Assembly (NCBI GenBank): GCA_035353335.1
Contig: DAOPZJ010000058.1
Coordinates: 1-8,303 of the forward strand
Source of the DNA: Oscillospiraceae bacterium
GTDB taxonomy: Bacteria; Bacillota; Clostridia; Oscillospirales; JAKOTC01
Length of the DNA stretch: 8,303 nucleotides
Direction: 5' to 3'
Every line of letters begins with the position of its first letter. The stretch's first letter is position 1. Position numbers and translations under genes: made by a program. Shown one piece after another: positions 1 through 5,067 of this stretch. A model generated the notes under the pieces. The model searched no databases. It saw nothing but the letters and a program-made list of their open reading frames with translations, and was not told the DNA's origin.

Positions 1-104
1 ATCTCCGGCTCGAGCGCGTTGATGCGGTCTATGATCGGTTTTATGGTCTTCAGCGCGCGTTCGCTCTTGGAGCCTATGATGGATTCAACGATTTTCTTGA
101 GCAT
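1..104 (-). CDS. secA: SecA preprotein translocase ATPase, N-terminal 34 codons (partial)
   Basis: The leftward reading frame starts at an ATG at 104-102 and runs off the left edge of the window. Its translation begins MLKKIVESIIGSKSER and continues through KPIIDRINALEPE. That is the family's usual beginning: a short basic amphipathic helix, a run of charged residues, then the conserved (V/I)NALEPE block before the first nucleotide-binding domain. SecA is the cytosolic ATPase that pushes unfolded preproteins through the SecYEG channel. Only the extreme N-terminus is present, so no Walker motif can be checked. The start lacks a clear Shine-Dalgarno sequence: upstream on this strand is AT-rich, with no purine block at the expected distance. 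The gene diverges from the S1-domain gene across a 215-base spacer. The call rests on 34 residues but the match is characteristic. Confidence 0.86.
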   Translation of the reverse strand, partial: MLKKIVESIIGSKSERALKTIKPIIDRINALEPE

Positions 105-125
105 ATAAACACATTTAACTACTTT

Positions 126-179
126 TAAACGCGTTTATACTAGTATGCTCATGATGAATTTGTATATGATAACGCGTTA
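126..179. promoter_or_regulatory. Cluster of three perfect palindromes in the secA/S1 divergent spacer
   Basis: Three perfect DNA palindromes lie within 54 bases: TAAACGCGTTTA (126-137), ATACTAGTAT (137-146) and TAACGCGTTA (170-179). The first and last share the core AACGCGTT and their centres are 43 bases apart, about four helical turns. The cluster is 22 bases upstream of the secA start, where operators or a promoter would be expected. The middle palindrome supplies TAGTAT/TATAAA-like -10 sequences for leftward transcription, but I find no convincing -35. Operator function is an inference from symmetry and position, and no known regulator is recognised. Confidence 0.4.
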
Positions 180-265
180 CAAAACATGATCGCACGTTTG
201 CAAAATCAGTATTGTACGGCTTTTCTCGGTAGCGAAACCGCTGTTGCTGTCGCAAGACGGCAGGA

Positions 266-293
266 TTAAAAGATGGATAAATCTATCTTTTAA
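266..293 (+). repeat. AT-rich inverted repeat (hairpin) in the leader of the S1-gene operon
   Basis: The arm TTAAAAGAT (266-274) pairs perfectly with ATCTTTTAA (285-293). One G-T wobble and GAT/ATC then continue the stem, leaving a tetraloop-sized tip around 278-281. The unit TTAAAAGA recurs directly at 290-297, and CTTTTAAAAG at 287-296 is itself a palindrome. The structure ends about 13 bases before the AAGGTG ribosome binding site (307-312) of the S1 gene. A weak rightward promoter may overlap it (TTGCTG at 244-249 and TAAAAG at 267-272, spacer 17). It has no GC-rich stem plus U-tract, so it is not a standard terminator. It could be an operator or a 5' leader hairpin. Confidence 0.45.
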
Positions 294-319
294 AAGAAAA
301 TAGTATAAGGTGTGTAAAA

Positions 320-775
320 ATGGACGAAAGGGACATCGAAAGGAAAGTAAAATCAATGGAACTGGAAGTCGGCGCAATCTACACGGGCAAGGTGACCGGG
401 ATTACGAAATTCGGGGCTTTCATTGAGCTCAAACCCGGCACCGTCGGAATGGTACATATCTCCGAGATTGCCAATTCTTATGTCGAGAAGGTGTCTGATT
501 TTCTGACGATGGGGCAAGAAGTTAAAGTCAAATTAATCTCAATCGGCGAGGGCAATAAACTGGGGCTTTCGATTAAAAAAGTCGATCCTCCGGCGCCACC
601 GCCCCCTCGTCCGCAGACGATGCGGGCAAAACCGCAGGAGAAAAAGGCCGATCTCGATCCGTTCGAAGAGATGATCTCAAAATTCAAGCAGAGCAGCGAA
701 GAGAAAATCTCCGATCTGCGCAAATCCACCGAATCCCGGCGCGGGAGCGGCGGATATGCACCAAGGAAACGGTAA
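320..775 (+). CDS. S1-domain RNA-binding protein (YabR/GSP13-like)
   Basis: This 151-residue cytoplasmic protein has one S1 (OB-fold) RNA-binding domain at about residues 16-88. The S1 signature is clear: GxVTGITKFGAFIEL at 23-37, GMVHISEI at 43-50 and a LGLSIKK end at 81-87. A proline-rich linker follows (PPAPPPPRP, 90-98), then a charged predicted helix (DPFEEMISKFKQSSEEK, 113-129) and a basic Gly/Arg tail. Short S1 proteins of this type in Firmicutes bind RNA or ribosomes; the exact target is unknown here. The start at 320 has AAGGTG seven bases upstream. The family's usual beginning corresponds better to Met13 (base 356), which has AAAGGA 11 bases upstream, so the first 12 residues are uncertain. 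Its stop overlaps the fumarase start by one base (TAATG), making it the first gene of a three-gene operon. Confidence is high for the family and moderate for the start. Confidence 0.88.
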   Translation: MDERDIERKVKSMELEVGAIYTGKVTGITKFGAFIELKPGTVGMVHISEIANSYVEKVSDFLTMGQEVKVKLISIGEGNKLGLSIKKVDPPAPPPPRPQTMRAKPQEKKADLDPFEEMISKFKQSSEEKISDLRKSTESRRGSGGYAPRKR

Positions 776-1614
776 TGATGAAAACTGTTCCCGCACGGGA
801 AATCACACGGGCGATCAAACAGCTCTATATCCGGGCAAGCACCGAACTTCCTTCCGATGTGACTGCAAAACTGCTATCTTGTGAAAAAGCAGAGGAAGGC
901 CGTGCTGCGGTCATCCTGAACACTATGAATAAAAACATAGCGCTCGCACGGGAGAAGCATCTTCCGATCTGTCAGGACACGGGCGCTGTCGTCGTGTTCG
1001 CAGAAATCGGACAAGATGTGCATATCGAAGGATCGTTTGAGCAAGCCATCAACGACGGAGTCGCCGAGGCCTGTAAAGATGGTTTTTTACGTGCATCGAT
1101 CGTCTCCGACCCGATTCGCCGTAAAAACACGGGCGACAACACACCCGCGATTATCCATATTCGGTTGGCTGAAGGCGACAAAATCAAACTAACAGTGGCA
1201 CCCAAGGGTTTCGGCAGCGAAAATATGAGCAAAATAAAGATGTTTTCCCCGGCTGCCGACAAATGGGACATCGCCGATTTTGTCGTTCAGGCTGTCGAGG
1301 AAGCCGCACCGAATGCCTGTGCGCCGTTGGTTGTCGGCGTCGGACTCGGCGGTGATTTTGAGCAGGCGGCAATTTTGGCCAAAAAAGCTTTATGTCGCAG
1401 CATTGATCTTCGCAATCCCGATCCTGACTACACATTGCTTGAAAATATGATTCTCTCGGGCGTCAATTCGCTCGGCATCGGTCCGCAGGGTTTTGGGGGA
1501 AGAATCACAGCGCTTGCAGTCAATGTCGAATATGCGCCCACACACATCGCGGGGCTTCCGGTCGCGGTAAATATCGGCTGCCATGTCAACCGGCACGCGG
1601 AGATAATAATATAA
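775..1614 (+). CDS. fumA: Class I fumarate hydratase, alpha subunit (FumA/TtdA N-terminal type)
   Basis: The 279-residue product is the alpha subunit of the two-subunit, [4Fe-4S]-dependent fumarase/L-tartrate dehydratase family. Family fumarases interconvert fumarate and malate in the cytosol. Motifs run in order: PICQDTG (64-70), NTGDNTPA (118-125), APKGFGSENMS (142-152), NACAPLVVGVGLGG (180-193), GIGPQGFGG (234-242), PTHIAGLPVAVNIGCHVNRHAE (255-276, collinear with the family). The cysteines expected to hold the cluster are C66, C182 and C269; all are present. Length is normal for an alpha subunit, with no frameshift. AAGGA at 763-767 fits the ATG at 775; an ATG at 778 is an equally plausible start one residue later. 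The beta subunit, which completes the active site and normally follows, is absent: the next gene begins in the last base of this one. Tartrate or another hydroxy acid is a possible alternative substrate. Confidence 0.93.
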   Translation: MMKTVPAREITRAIKQLYIRASTELPSDVTAKLLSCEKAEEGRAAVILNTMNKNIALAREKHLPICQDTGAVVVFAEIGQDVHIEGSFEQAINDGVAEACKDGFLRASIVSDPIRRKNTGDNTPAIIHIRLAEGDKIKLTVAPKGFGSENMSKIKMFSPAADKWDIADFVVQAVEEAAPNACAPLVVGVGLGGDFEQAAILAKKALCRSIDLRNPDPDYTLLENMILSGVNSLGIGPQGFGGRITALAVNVEYAPTHIAGLPVAVNIGCHVNRHAEIII

Positions 1615-2735
1615 TGAAAGACATTCAAATTTCGATGCCCTGCCTGTTCGGCACCGAGGGCATCGCGGCAAACGAGATCAAATTCAAACTGGGAATAACT
1701 CCGACCTGTGAAAACGGCCGGGTCGGTTTTTGCGGCGAGGTCTTCGACGTCGCAAGAGCTAATGTTTTATTATCTTGTGTCGAGCGGGTTCAGATTCTGC
1801 TCGGCACTTTTAAAGCATCCACTTTTGATGAACTTTTCTGCGGAGTAAAAGCGCTGCCGCTTTTCGATTTTATCCCTAAAGACGGTGCGTTTCCGGTCAA
1901 GGGCTGGTCGTTAAATTCCAAACTCACGAGCATTCCGGACTGCCAGTCGATTGTGAAAAAAGCGGCGGTTGAATGCCTGAAGCAAAAATATCAGGTCGCC
2001 TGGTTTGAAGAGACCGGCGCTGAATATCAGCTTATGTTTTCGATTATGAACGACATGGCTTCGATCTATCTCGATACCTCCGGTGCGGGACTTCATAAAC
2101 GCGGTTATCGGCAGGAGGGCGGCATCGCTCCGATCAAGGAAACGCTTTCGGCTGCCATTGCCGACTGCGCGCGCGTCAAGGCCTATCACCGGGTTATCGA
2201 TCCCTGCTGCGGCTCGGGCACGCTGCTCATCGAAGCCGCCCGCAAAGCGCTCAACGTCGCACCCGGTCTCGACCGGCATTTTGCCTGCGAGCGCTGGAAT
2301 TTGATCTCGCAAAAGACCTTCCATGAGATCAGGGATAAAGCGCGCTCCGAAATCCGAGAGAGCAACGAATTCGAATGCTTGGGTTATGACATCGTGCCGG
2401 AAGCCGTCGAATTGACTTTGCACAACGCCGAAAAAGCGGGCGTCGGAAAATACGTCAAAGCTGCTCTGCGTCCGATTGCGGCATTCAAGCTGCCCGAAGA
2501 CGATAAAAAGACCGTGGTCTTGGCAAACCCGCCTTACGGCGAACGGCTTGCCGATATCGAAGCGGCCAAAAAAATCTACCGCGAGATGGGCGAACGCTTC
2601 GCCGTGCGGCAGAATGTCGGATATTATATCATCAGCCCGGAAGAGGAGTTTGAGCGCATTTTCGGGCGGCAGGCCCAAAAGCGCCGCAAGCTCTACAACG
2701 GGATGATCAAGTGCAATTTGTATATGTTTTATTAA
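1614..2735 (+). CDS. ypsC: THUMP-domain class I SAM-dependent rRNA methyltransferase (YpsC/RlmL-N family)
   Basis: The 373-residue protein matches the Firmicute YpsC family, homologous to the N-terminal (RlmL) half of E. coli RlmKL, which makes N2-methylguanosine in 23S rRNA. Residues 1-55 form the small N-terminal domain and about 60-160 the THUMP RNA-binding region. HKRGYR (161-166) leads into the Rossmann-fold catalytic domain. DPCCGSGTLLIEAA (196-209) is the SAM-binding motif I, GYDI (257-260) follows as the acidic loop, and NPPYGER (305-311) is the catalytic motif of amino-N methyltransferases acting on guanine. All key residues are intact and the length is normal. The ATG at 1614 overlaps the fumarase stop (TAATG), with GGAG at 1599-1602. 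Together with the S1 gene it gives this operon an RNA theme. The exact nucleotide modified is inferred from E. coli and not proven here. A long open frame on the opposite strand is a composition artefact. Confidence 0.9.
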   Translation: MKDIQISMPCLFGTEGIAANEIKFKLGITPTCENGRVGFCGEVFDVARANVLLSCVERVQILLGTFKASTFDELFCGVKALPLFDFIPKDGAFPVKGWSLNSKLTSIPDCQSIVKKAAVECLKQKYQVAWFEETGAEYQLMFSIMNDMASIYLDTSGAGLHKRGYRQEGGIAPIKETLSAAIADCARVKAYHRVIDPCCGSGTLLIEAARKALNVAPGLDRHFACERWNLISQKTFHEIRDKARSEIRESNEFECLGYDIVPEAVELTLHNAEKAGVGKYVKAALRPIAAFKLPEDDKKTVVLANPPYGERLADIEAAKKIYREMGERFAVRQNVGYYIISPEEEFERIFGRQAQKRRKLYNGMIKCNLYMFY

Positions 2736-2760
2736 TGCATGTAATCGTTGAGAATCGGAA

Positions 2761-2805
2761 ACGGTGATTAAATTCAATTGAAAGGATCAGCCACCGTAAT
2801 TTTTT
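2761..2805 (+). terminator. Possible rho-independent terminator after the methyltransferase gene
   Basis: ACGGTG (2761-2766) is complementary to CACCGT (2792-2797), and TTTTTT begins three bases later (2800-2805). The loop is long (25 bases) but contains the palindrome TTCAATTGAA, which could fold as an inner hairpin. The site lies in the 87-base convergent spacer between the RNA methyltransferase and the leftward aldo/keto reductase. The stem is short, so this is a moderate-to-weak call. Confidence 0.4.
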
Positions 2806-2822
2806 ACTCAGGTTTTACATAC

Positions 2823-3935
2823 TTACTCGAACAGTTCTGCAGACTTTTTCAGTTGATTGATTATATTGATGTGCTGCGGGCACTGGGTTTCGCACTGGCC
2901 GCAGGAAACGCAGTCTGACGCTTTGCCGGATTGGTTTGTGACCCATTTGTAGTGGCCTTTTCCGCGGACACCGTTCTGATAGAGCGCGTGTTCATTTAAA
3001 ACGCCTAAAATACCCGGAATATTAATCTCGCTCGGGCAATCCGAGACACAATATTTGCAGCGGGTGCAGGGGATGGTGGGAATCTCGGAGAGCATTTTTT
3101 GAACCTTGCCGATAACCGCCATCTCGTTTTCCGTGAGCGGTTTGAAATCGTCAAAAGTAGCGAGGTTATCTTTGACCTGCACAAGGTCGGACATGCCGCT
3201 CAACATGACCAACACGCCTTCAAGTGAAGCTGCGAACCGAACCGCCCACGAAGCGACGGATTGATCGGGCGCAGCGTCTGTGAATATCTTGCGGATATCG
3301 TCACCCATTCCGGCTAAATTTCCGCCCTTGACCGGCTCCATGATGATGATTGGCTTGTTGTGCTTTCTGGCGACTTCATAACATTCACGCGACCGGACTT
3401 TTGGGTCTTCCCAGTCGGCGTAGTTGATTTGCAATTGGACGAAATCCGCTTCCGGATGAGCAGTCAGGACTTCTTCGAGCATCTCGGGGCCGTCGTGGAA
3501 CGAAAAGCCCACATGTTTGATTAACCCCTTACTCTTTTTCTGCTGTAAAAAGTCCCATGCACCTGCTTTGTTAAAGGCCTCGATATTGCCGCGCCCGATG
3601 GCGTGCAGCAGATAAAAATCGAAATAGCCGGCCTTGGTGCGGGAGAGTTGTAAATTGAACGCCGTCTCCATGTCTTCCGGTGTATTCACAACCTTTGACG
3701 GCATTTTTGTTGCTAAATAAAACGAATTACGCGGATATCGGGAAGCGAGCAGTTCGCCGACCATTTCTTCGGAGCCGCCGTCGTCGTAGACATAGGCCGT
3801 GTCAAAATATTTGTAACCGCGCGCAAGAAATTCGTCGATCATATGCTGAAGTTCAACTTTATCGATCTGACCGTTTTTGCGAGGAAAGCGCATCAATCCG
3901 AAACCGAGTTTTTTTAAGTTTTCCAAACCTTTCAT
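2823..3935 (-). CDS. Aldo/keto reductase with C-terminal two-[4Fe-4S] ferredoxin domain
   Basis: The 370-residue protein has an aldo/keto reductase barrel (about 1-275) fused to a ferredoxin-like tail. The barrel shows GFGLMRFP (11-18), FDTAYVY (44-50), KMPS (77-80) and YLLH (108-111). The catalytic tetrad D45, Y50, K77 and H111 is therefore complete. The tail carries two cysteine sets, C290-C293-C296-C300 and C342-C345-C348-C352, each followed by proline, as in 4Fe-4S ferredoxins. Such fusions are common in anaerobes and probably pass electrons between an NAD(P)H or ferredoxin pool and a carbonyl substrate; the substrate is unknown. An in-frame ATG at 3974 would add 13 residues, but GGAGG at 3942-3946 sits six bases before the ATG at 3935, and family similarity begins there. 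It is a single gene, convergent with the RNA methyltransferase and divergent from the XRE regulator. No signal peptide or membrane segment is visible. Confidence 0.9.
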   Translation of the reverse strand: MKGLENLKKLGFGLMRFPRKNGQIDKVELQHMIDEFLARGYKYFDTAYVYDDGGSEEMVGELLASRYPRNSFYLATKMPSKVVNTPEDMETAFNLQLSRTKAGYFDFYLLHAIGRGNIEAFNKAGAWDFLQQKKSKGLIKHVGFSFHDGPEMLEEVLTAHPEADFVQLQINYADWEDPKVRSRECYEVARKHNKPIIIMEPVKGGNLAGMGDDIRKIFTDAAPDQSVASWAVRFAASLEGVLVMLSGMSDLVQVKDNLATFDDFKPLTENEMAVIGKVQKMLSEIPTIPCTRCKYCVSDCPSEINIPGILGVLNEHALYQNGVRGKGHYKWVTNQSGKASDCVSCGQCETQCPQHINIINQLKKSAELFE

Positions 3936-3941
3936 TTCAAA

Positions 3942-3946
3942 CCTCC
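3942..3946 (-). promoter_or_regulatory. Strong ribosome binding site deciding the aldo/keto reductase start
   Basis: GGAGG on the minus strand ends six bases before the ATG at 3935-3933. The upstream in-frame ATG at 3974 has no comparable site. This favours the 370-residue protein over a 383-residue form. Confidence 0.8.
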
Positions 3947-3965
3947 GTGGGTCATTGCCCACATC

Positions 3966-3994
3966 AGTATACAAAATTTCCGCCCAAAAGAAAA
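3966..3994 (-). promoter_or_regulatory. Candidate promoter of the aldo/keto reductase
   Basis: On the minus strand TATACT (3971-3966) is a good -10 box. A poor -35, TTTTCT (3994-3989), lies 17 bases upstream. Transcription would start about 3959, giving a leader of roughly 24 bases before the ATG at 3935. A second TATAAA-like element lies further upstream on the same strand near 4022-4029. The upstream in-frame ATG at 3974 would lie outside such a transcript. Confidence 0.38.
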
Positions 3995-4039
3995 CCCCCG
4001 AATCAGGGCTTTACCGTTTCCATTTTATACATTCTCATC

Positions 4040-4052
4040 CAACCTCAGGTTG
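4040..4052. repeat. Short inverted repeat in the divergent reductase/regulator spacer
   Basis: CAACCT-C-AGGTTG is a perfect 6+1+6 inverted repeat. It lies between the reductase promoter candidate and the XRE-gene promoter, 23 bases upstream of the latter's -35. As DNA it has the symmetry of a dimer-binding operator. No matching regulator family is recognised. Confidence 0.35.
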
Positions 4053-4074
4053 AGTTTTAACAACAACGTCTCTC

Positions 4075-4087
4075 TTGTGAAACACAA
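4075..4087. promoter_or_regulatory. Inverted repeat over the -35 box, possible operator
   Basis: TTGTG-AAA-CACAA is a perfect 5+3+5 inverted repeat, and its left arm is most of the -35 hexamer TTGTGA. A dimeric repressor bound here would block RNA polymerase. The gene it controls encodes an XRE-type HTH protein, so autorepression is a natural guess, though nothing in the sequence proves the pairing. Confidence 0.42.
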
Positions 4088-4103
4088 AGCACCTTGCTAA
4101 AAT
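4075..4103 (+). promoter_or_regulatory. Sigma-A-type promoter of the XRE regulator gene
   Basis: TTGTGA (4075-4080) and TAAAAT (4098-4103) are separated by exactly 17 bases, and TGC directly precedes the -10, which makes it an extended -10 promoter. The expected start near 4110 leaves a short leader containing GGAGG at 4119-4123, nine bases before the ATG at 4133. This is the best-formed promoter in the window. Confidence 0.65.
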
Positions 4104-4132
4104 AAGCGCATATGAAACGGAGGCGATGAAGT

Positions 4133-4951
4133 ATGTTAATTGCTAAAAATCTGAAGCAATTGCGGCTTGACATGGGATTGACCCAAGAAGAACTCGCACA
4201 GCGTATCGGTGTGACCGGGCAGGCGGTCAGTAAATGGGAACGGGATGAATGTTATCCTGACATCACATTACTGCCGGGGTTAGCCAACTGCTTTAACGTA
4301 ACAGTCGATGAATTGTTGGGCGTATCGGAAATCAAGGACAAGATGTGGGGCGTTTATGCACAGGCGAATACGTTACAGGTAGAAGGCAAGTATCATGATG
4401 CCGTGAAAGTTTTCGACGAGGCCCTCAAAACATTTCCGGCTGACATTGGATTATTGGGAGCCCGTGCGGAAGCGCTCGCTATGGCAGGAGAGGAAATCGA
4501 CCATGCGATTGAAATTTGCGAAAGACGTTTGGAGGGGAATTTAAATGACCACTCACGGAGCGGTCTGATAGCAGTGTTATGTTTCCTCTATCGCAGCGCC
4601 GGAATGACAGAGAAAGCGGAACTGCTTGCCCGCCGCCGGCCCCACGCACGTGACAGCCGTGAGTTACTGCTGCCGAACTTCCTTGCGCTGCCCGATCGGG
4701 AAACTTACCTGCGTGAGCATCTGCCCGGAATTTTGACTGCGATTTGTGAGCTGATTGACGGAGACACAAGAACAGATGAGGAGCATCTGAGGCAGACATT
4801 ACTCGGAAAATACAGTGCACCCGTTCCTCCGGCAGAAGCGGTTATGAAAATCGTCGGATTCTTGTCACAAAACACAGTAATAAAAATGGATGCCCAGAGG
4901 TATCCAATTCTATATTATCTGTTTACATCATACACTGCTGCATTGACATAA
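4133..4951 (+). CDS. XRE-family transcriptional regulator with TPR-like C-terminal domain
   Basis: The 272-residue protein begins with a Cro/C1-type helix-turn-helix (about 4-64). The pattern is textbook: NLKQLRLDMGLTQEELAQ (6-23), GVTGQAVSKWERDECYPD (26-43) with the recognition helix at about 29-37, then LLPGLANCFNVTVDELLG (46-63). The rest is helical, with a TPR-like repeat at about 76-102 (AQANTLQVEGKYHDAVKVFDEALKTFP) and a weaker one near 104-132. Such proteins bind promoter DNA as dimers, with the C-terminal helices mediating ligand, peptide or protein contacts. The effector is unknown. The start is supported by GGAGG at 4119-4123 and the first HTH helix beginning almost at once. It is transcribed away from the reductase and ends 116 bases before the URO-D-like gene on the same strand, so either neighbour may be a target. 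It has no cysteine cluster or membrane segment. Confidence 0.88.
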   Translation: MLIAKNLKQLRLDMGLTQEELAQRIGVTGQAVSKWERDECYPDITLLPGLANCFNVTVDELLGVSEIKDKMWGVYAQANTLQVEGKYHDAVKVFDEALKTFPADIGLLGARAEALAMAGEEIDHAIEICERRLEGNLNDHSRSGLIAVLCFLYRSAGMTEKAELLARRRPHARDSRELLLPNFLALPDRETYLREHLPGILTAICELIDGDTRTDEEHLRQTLLGKYSAPVPPAEAVMKIVGFLSQNTVIKMDAQRYPILYYLFTSYTAALT

Positions 4952-4976
4952 GTGCGGTATTCTATCGGAGCAAAGT

Positions 4977-5025
4977 TCATTTTACCGTTCTTCCTATTGT
5001 ATAATCCGTGCCGATTCTTTATAAT
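4977..5025 (+). promoter_or_regulatory. Overlapping tandem promoters upstream of the URO-D-like gene
   Basis: Two perfect TATAAT boxes occur 20 bases apart, at 5000-5005 and 5020-5025. The downstream one pairs with TTGTAT (4997-5002) at a 17-base spacing; the upstream one pairs with a weaker TTCATT (4977-4982), also at 17. The -35 of the second overlaps the -10 of the first, so they are likely alternatives. They imply that the URO-D-like gene is transcribed independently of the regulator gene before it. Confidence 0.55.
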
Positions 5026-5028
5026 CTA

Positions 5029-5056
5029 TATCGATACCGATAATGTCGCATCGATA
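5029..5056 (+). repeat. Repeated ATCGATA in the leader of the URO-D-like gene
   Basis: ATCGATA occurs at 5030-5036 and again at 5050-5056, exactly 20 bases apart, with a partial CGATA copy between (5038-5042). The first copy lies in the palindrome TATCGATA (5029-5036), so TATCGA (5029-5034) can also pair with TCGATA (5051-5056). The right arm touches the AGGAG ribosome binding site (5056-5060). It could be an operator pair just after the promoter or a leader hairpin that masks the ribosome site. Confidence 0.42.
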
Positions 5057-5067
5057 GGAGAAAATGC

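Noticed and set aside
181..265. Possible tRNA or structured RNA in the secA/S1 spacer (CGGT/ACCG and TTGC/GCAA short stems)
   Set aside because: No cloverleaf, GTTC-type T-loop or CCA end could be assembled; the stems are only four to five pairs long.
177..377. A 66-residue minus-strand frame over the spacer and the start of the S1 gene
   Set aside because: It overlaps the real S1 gene antisense, has no recognised motif, and crosses the hairpin and ribosome site of the S1 operon.
2736..2764. TAATC/GATTA pairing around 2740-2768 as a terminator
   Set aside because: It relies on several G-T wobbles and has no T-tract; the ACGGTG/CACCGT pair nearby is the better candidate.
1911..2777. A 288-residue open frame on the minus strand opposite the RNA methyltransferase gene
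   Set aside because: It lies almost wholly antisense to a gene with intact SAM and NPPY motifs, shows no domain I recognise, and fits a composition-driven shadow frame.
3680..4060. A 126-residue plus-strand frame opposite the reductase N-terminus
   Set aside because: It is antisense to the conserved reductase barrel and extends through its promoter region, and the translation is arginine-rich without domain features.
4955..4987. CGGTA/TACCG pair after the XRE gene as a terminator
   Set aside because: The stem is five pairs, the loop is 23 bases, and no T-run follows.
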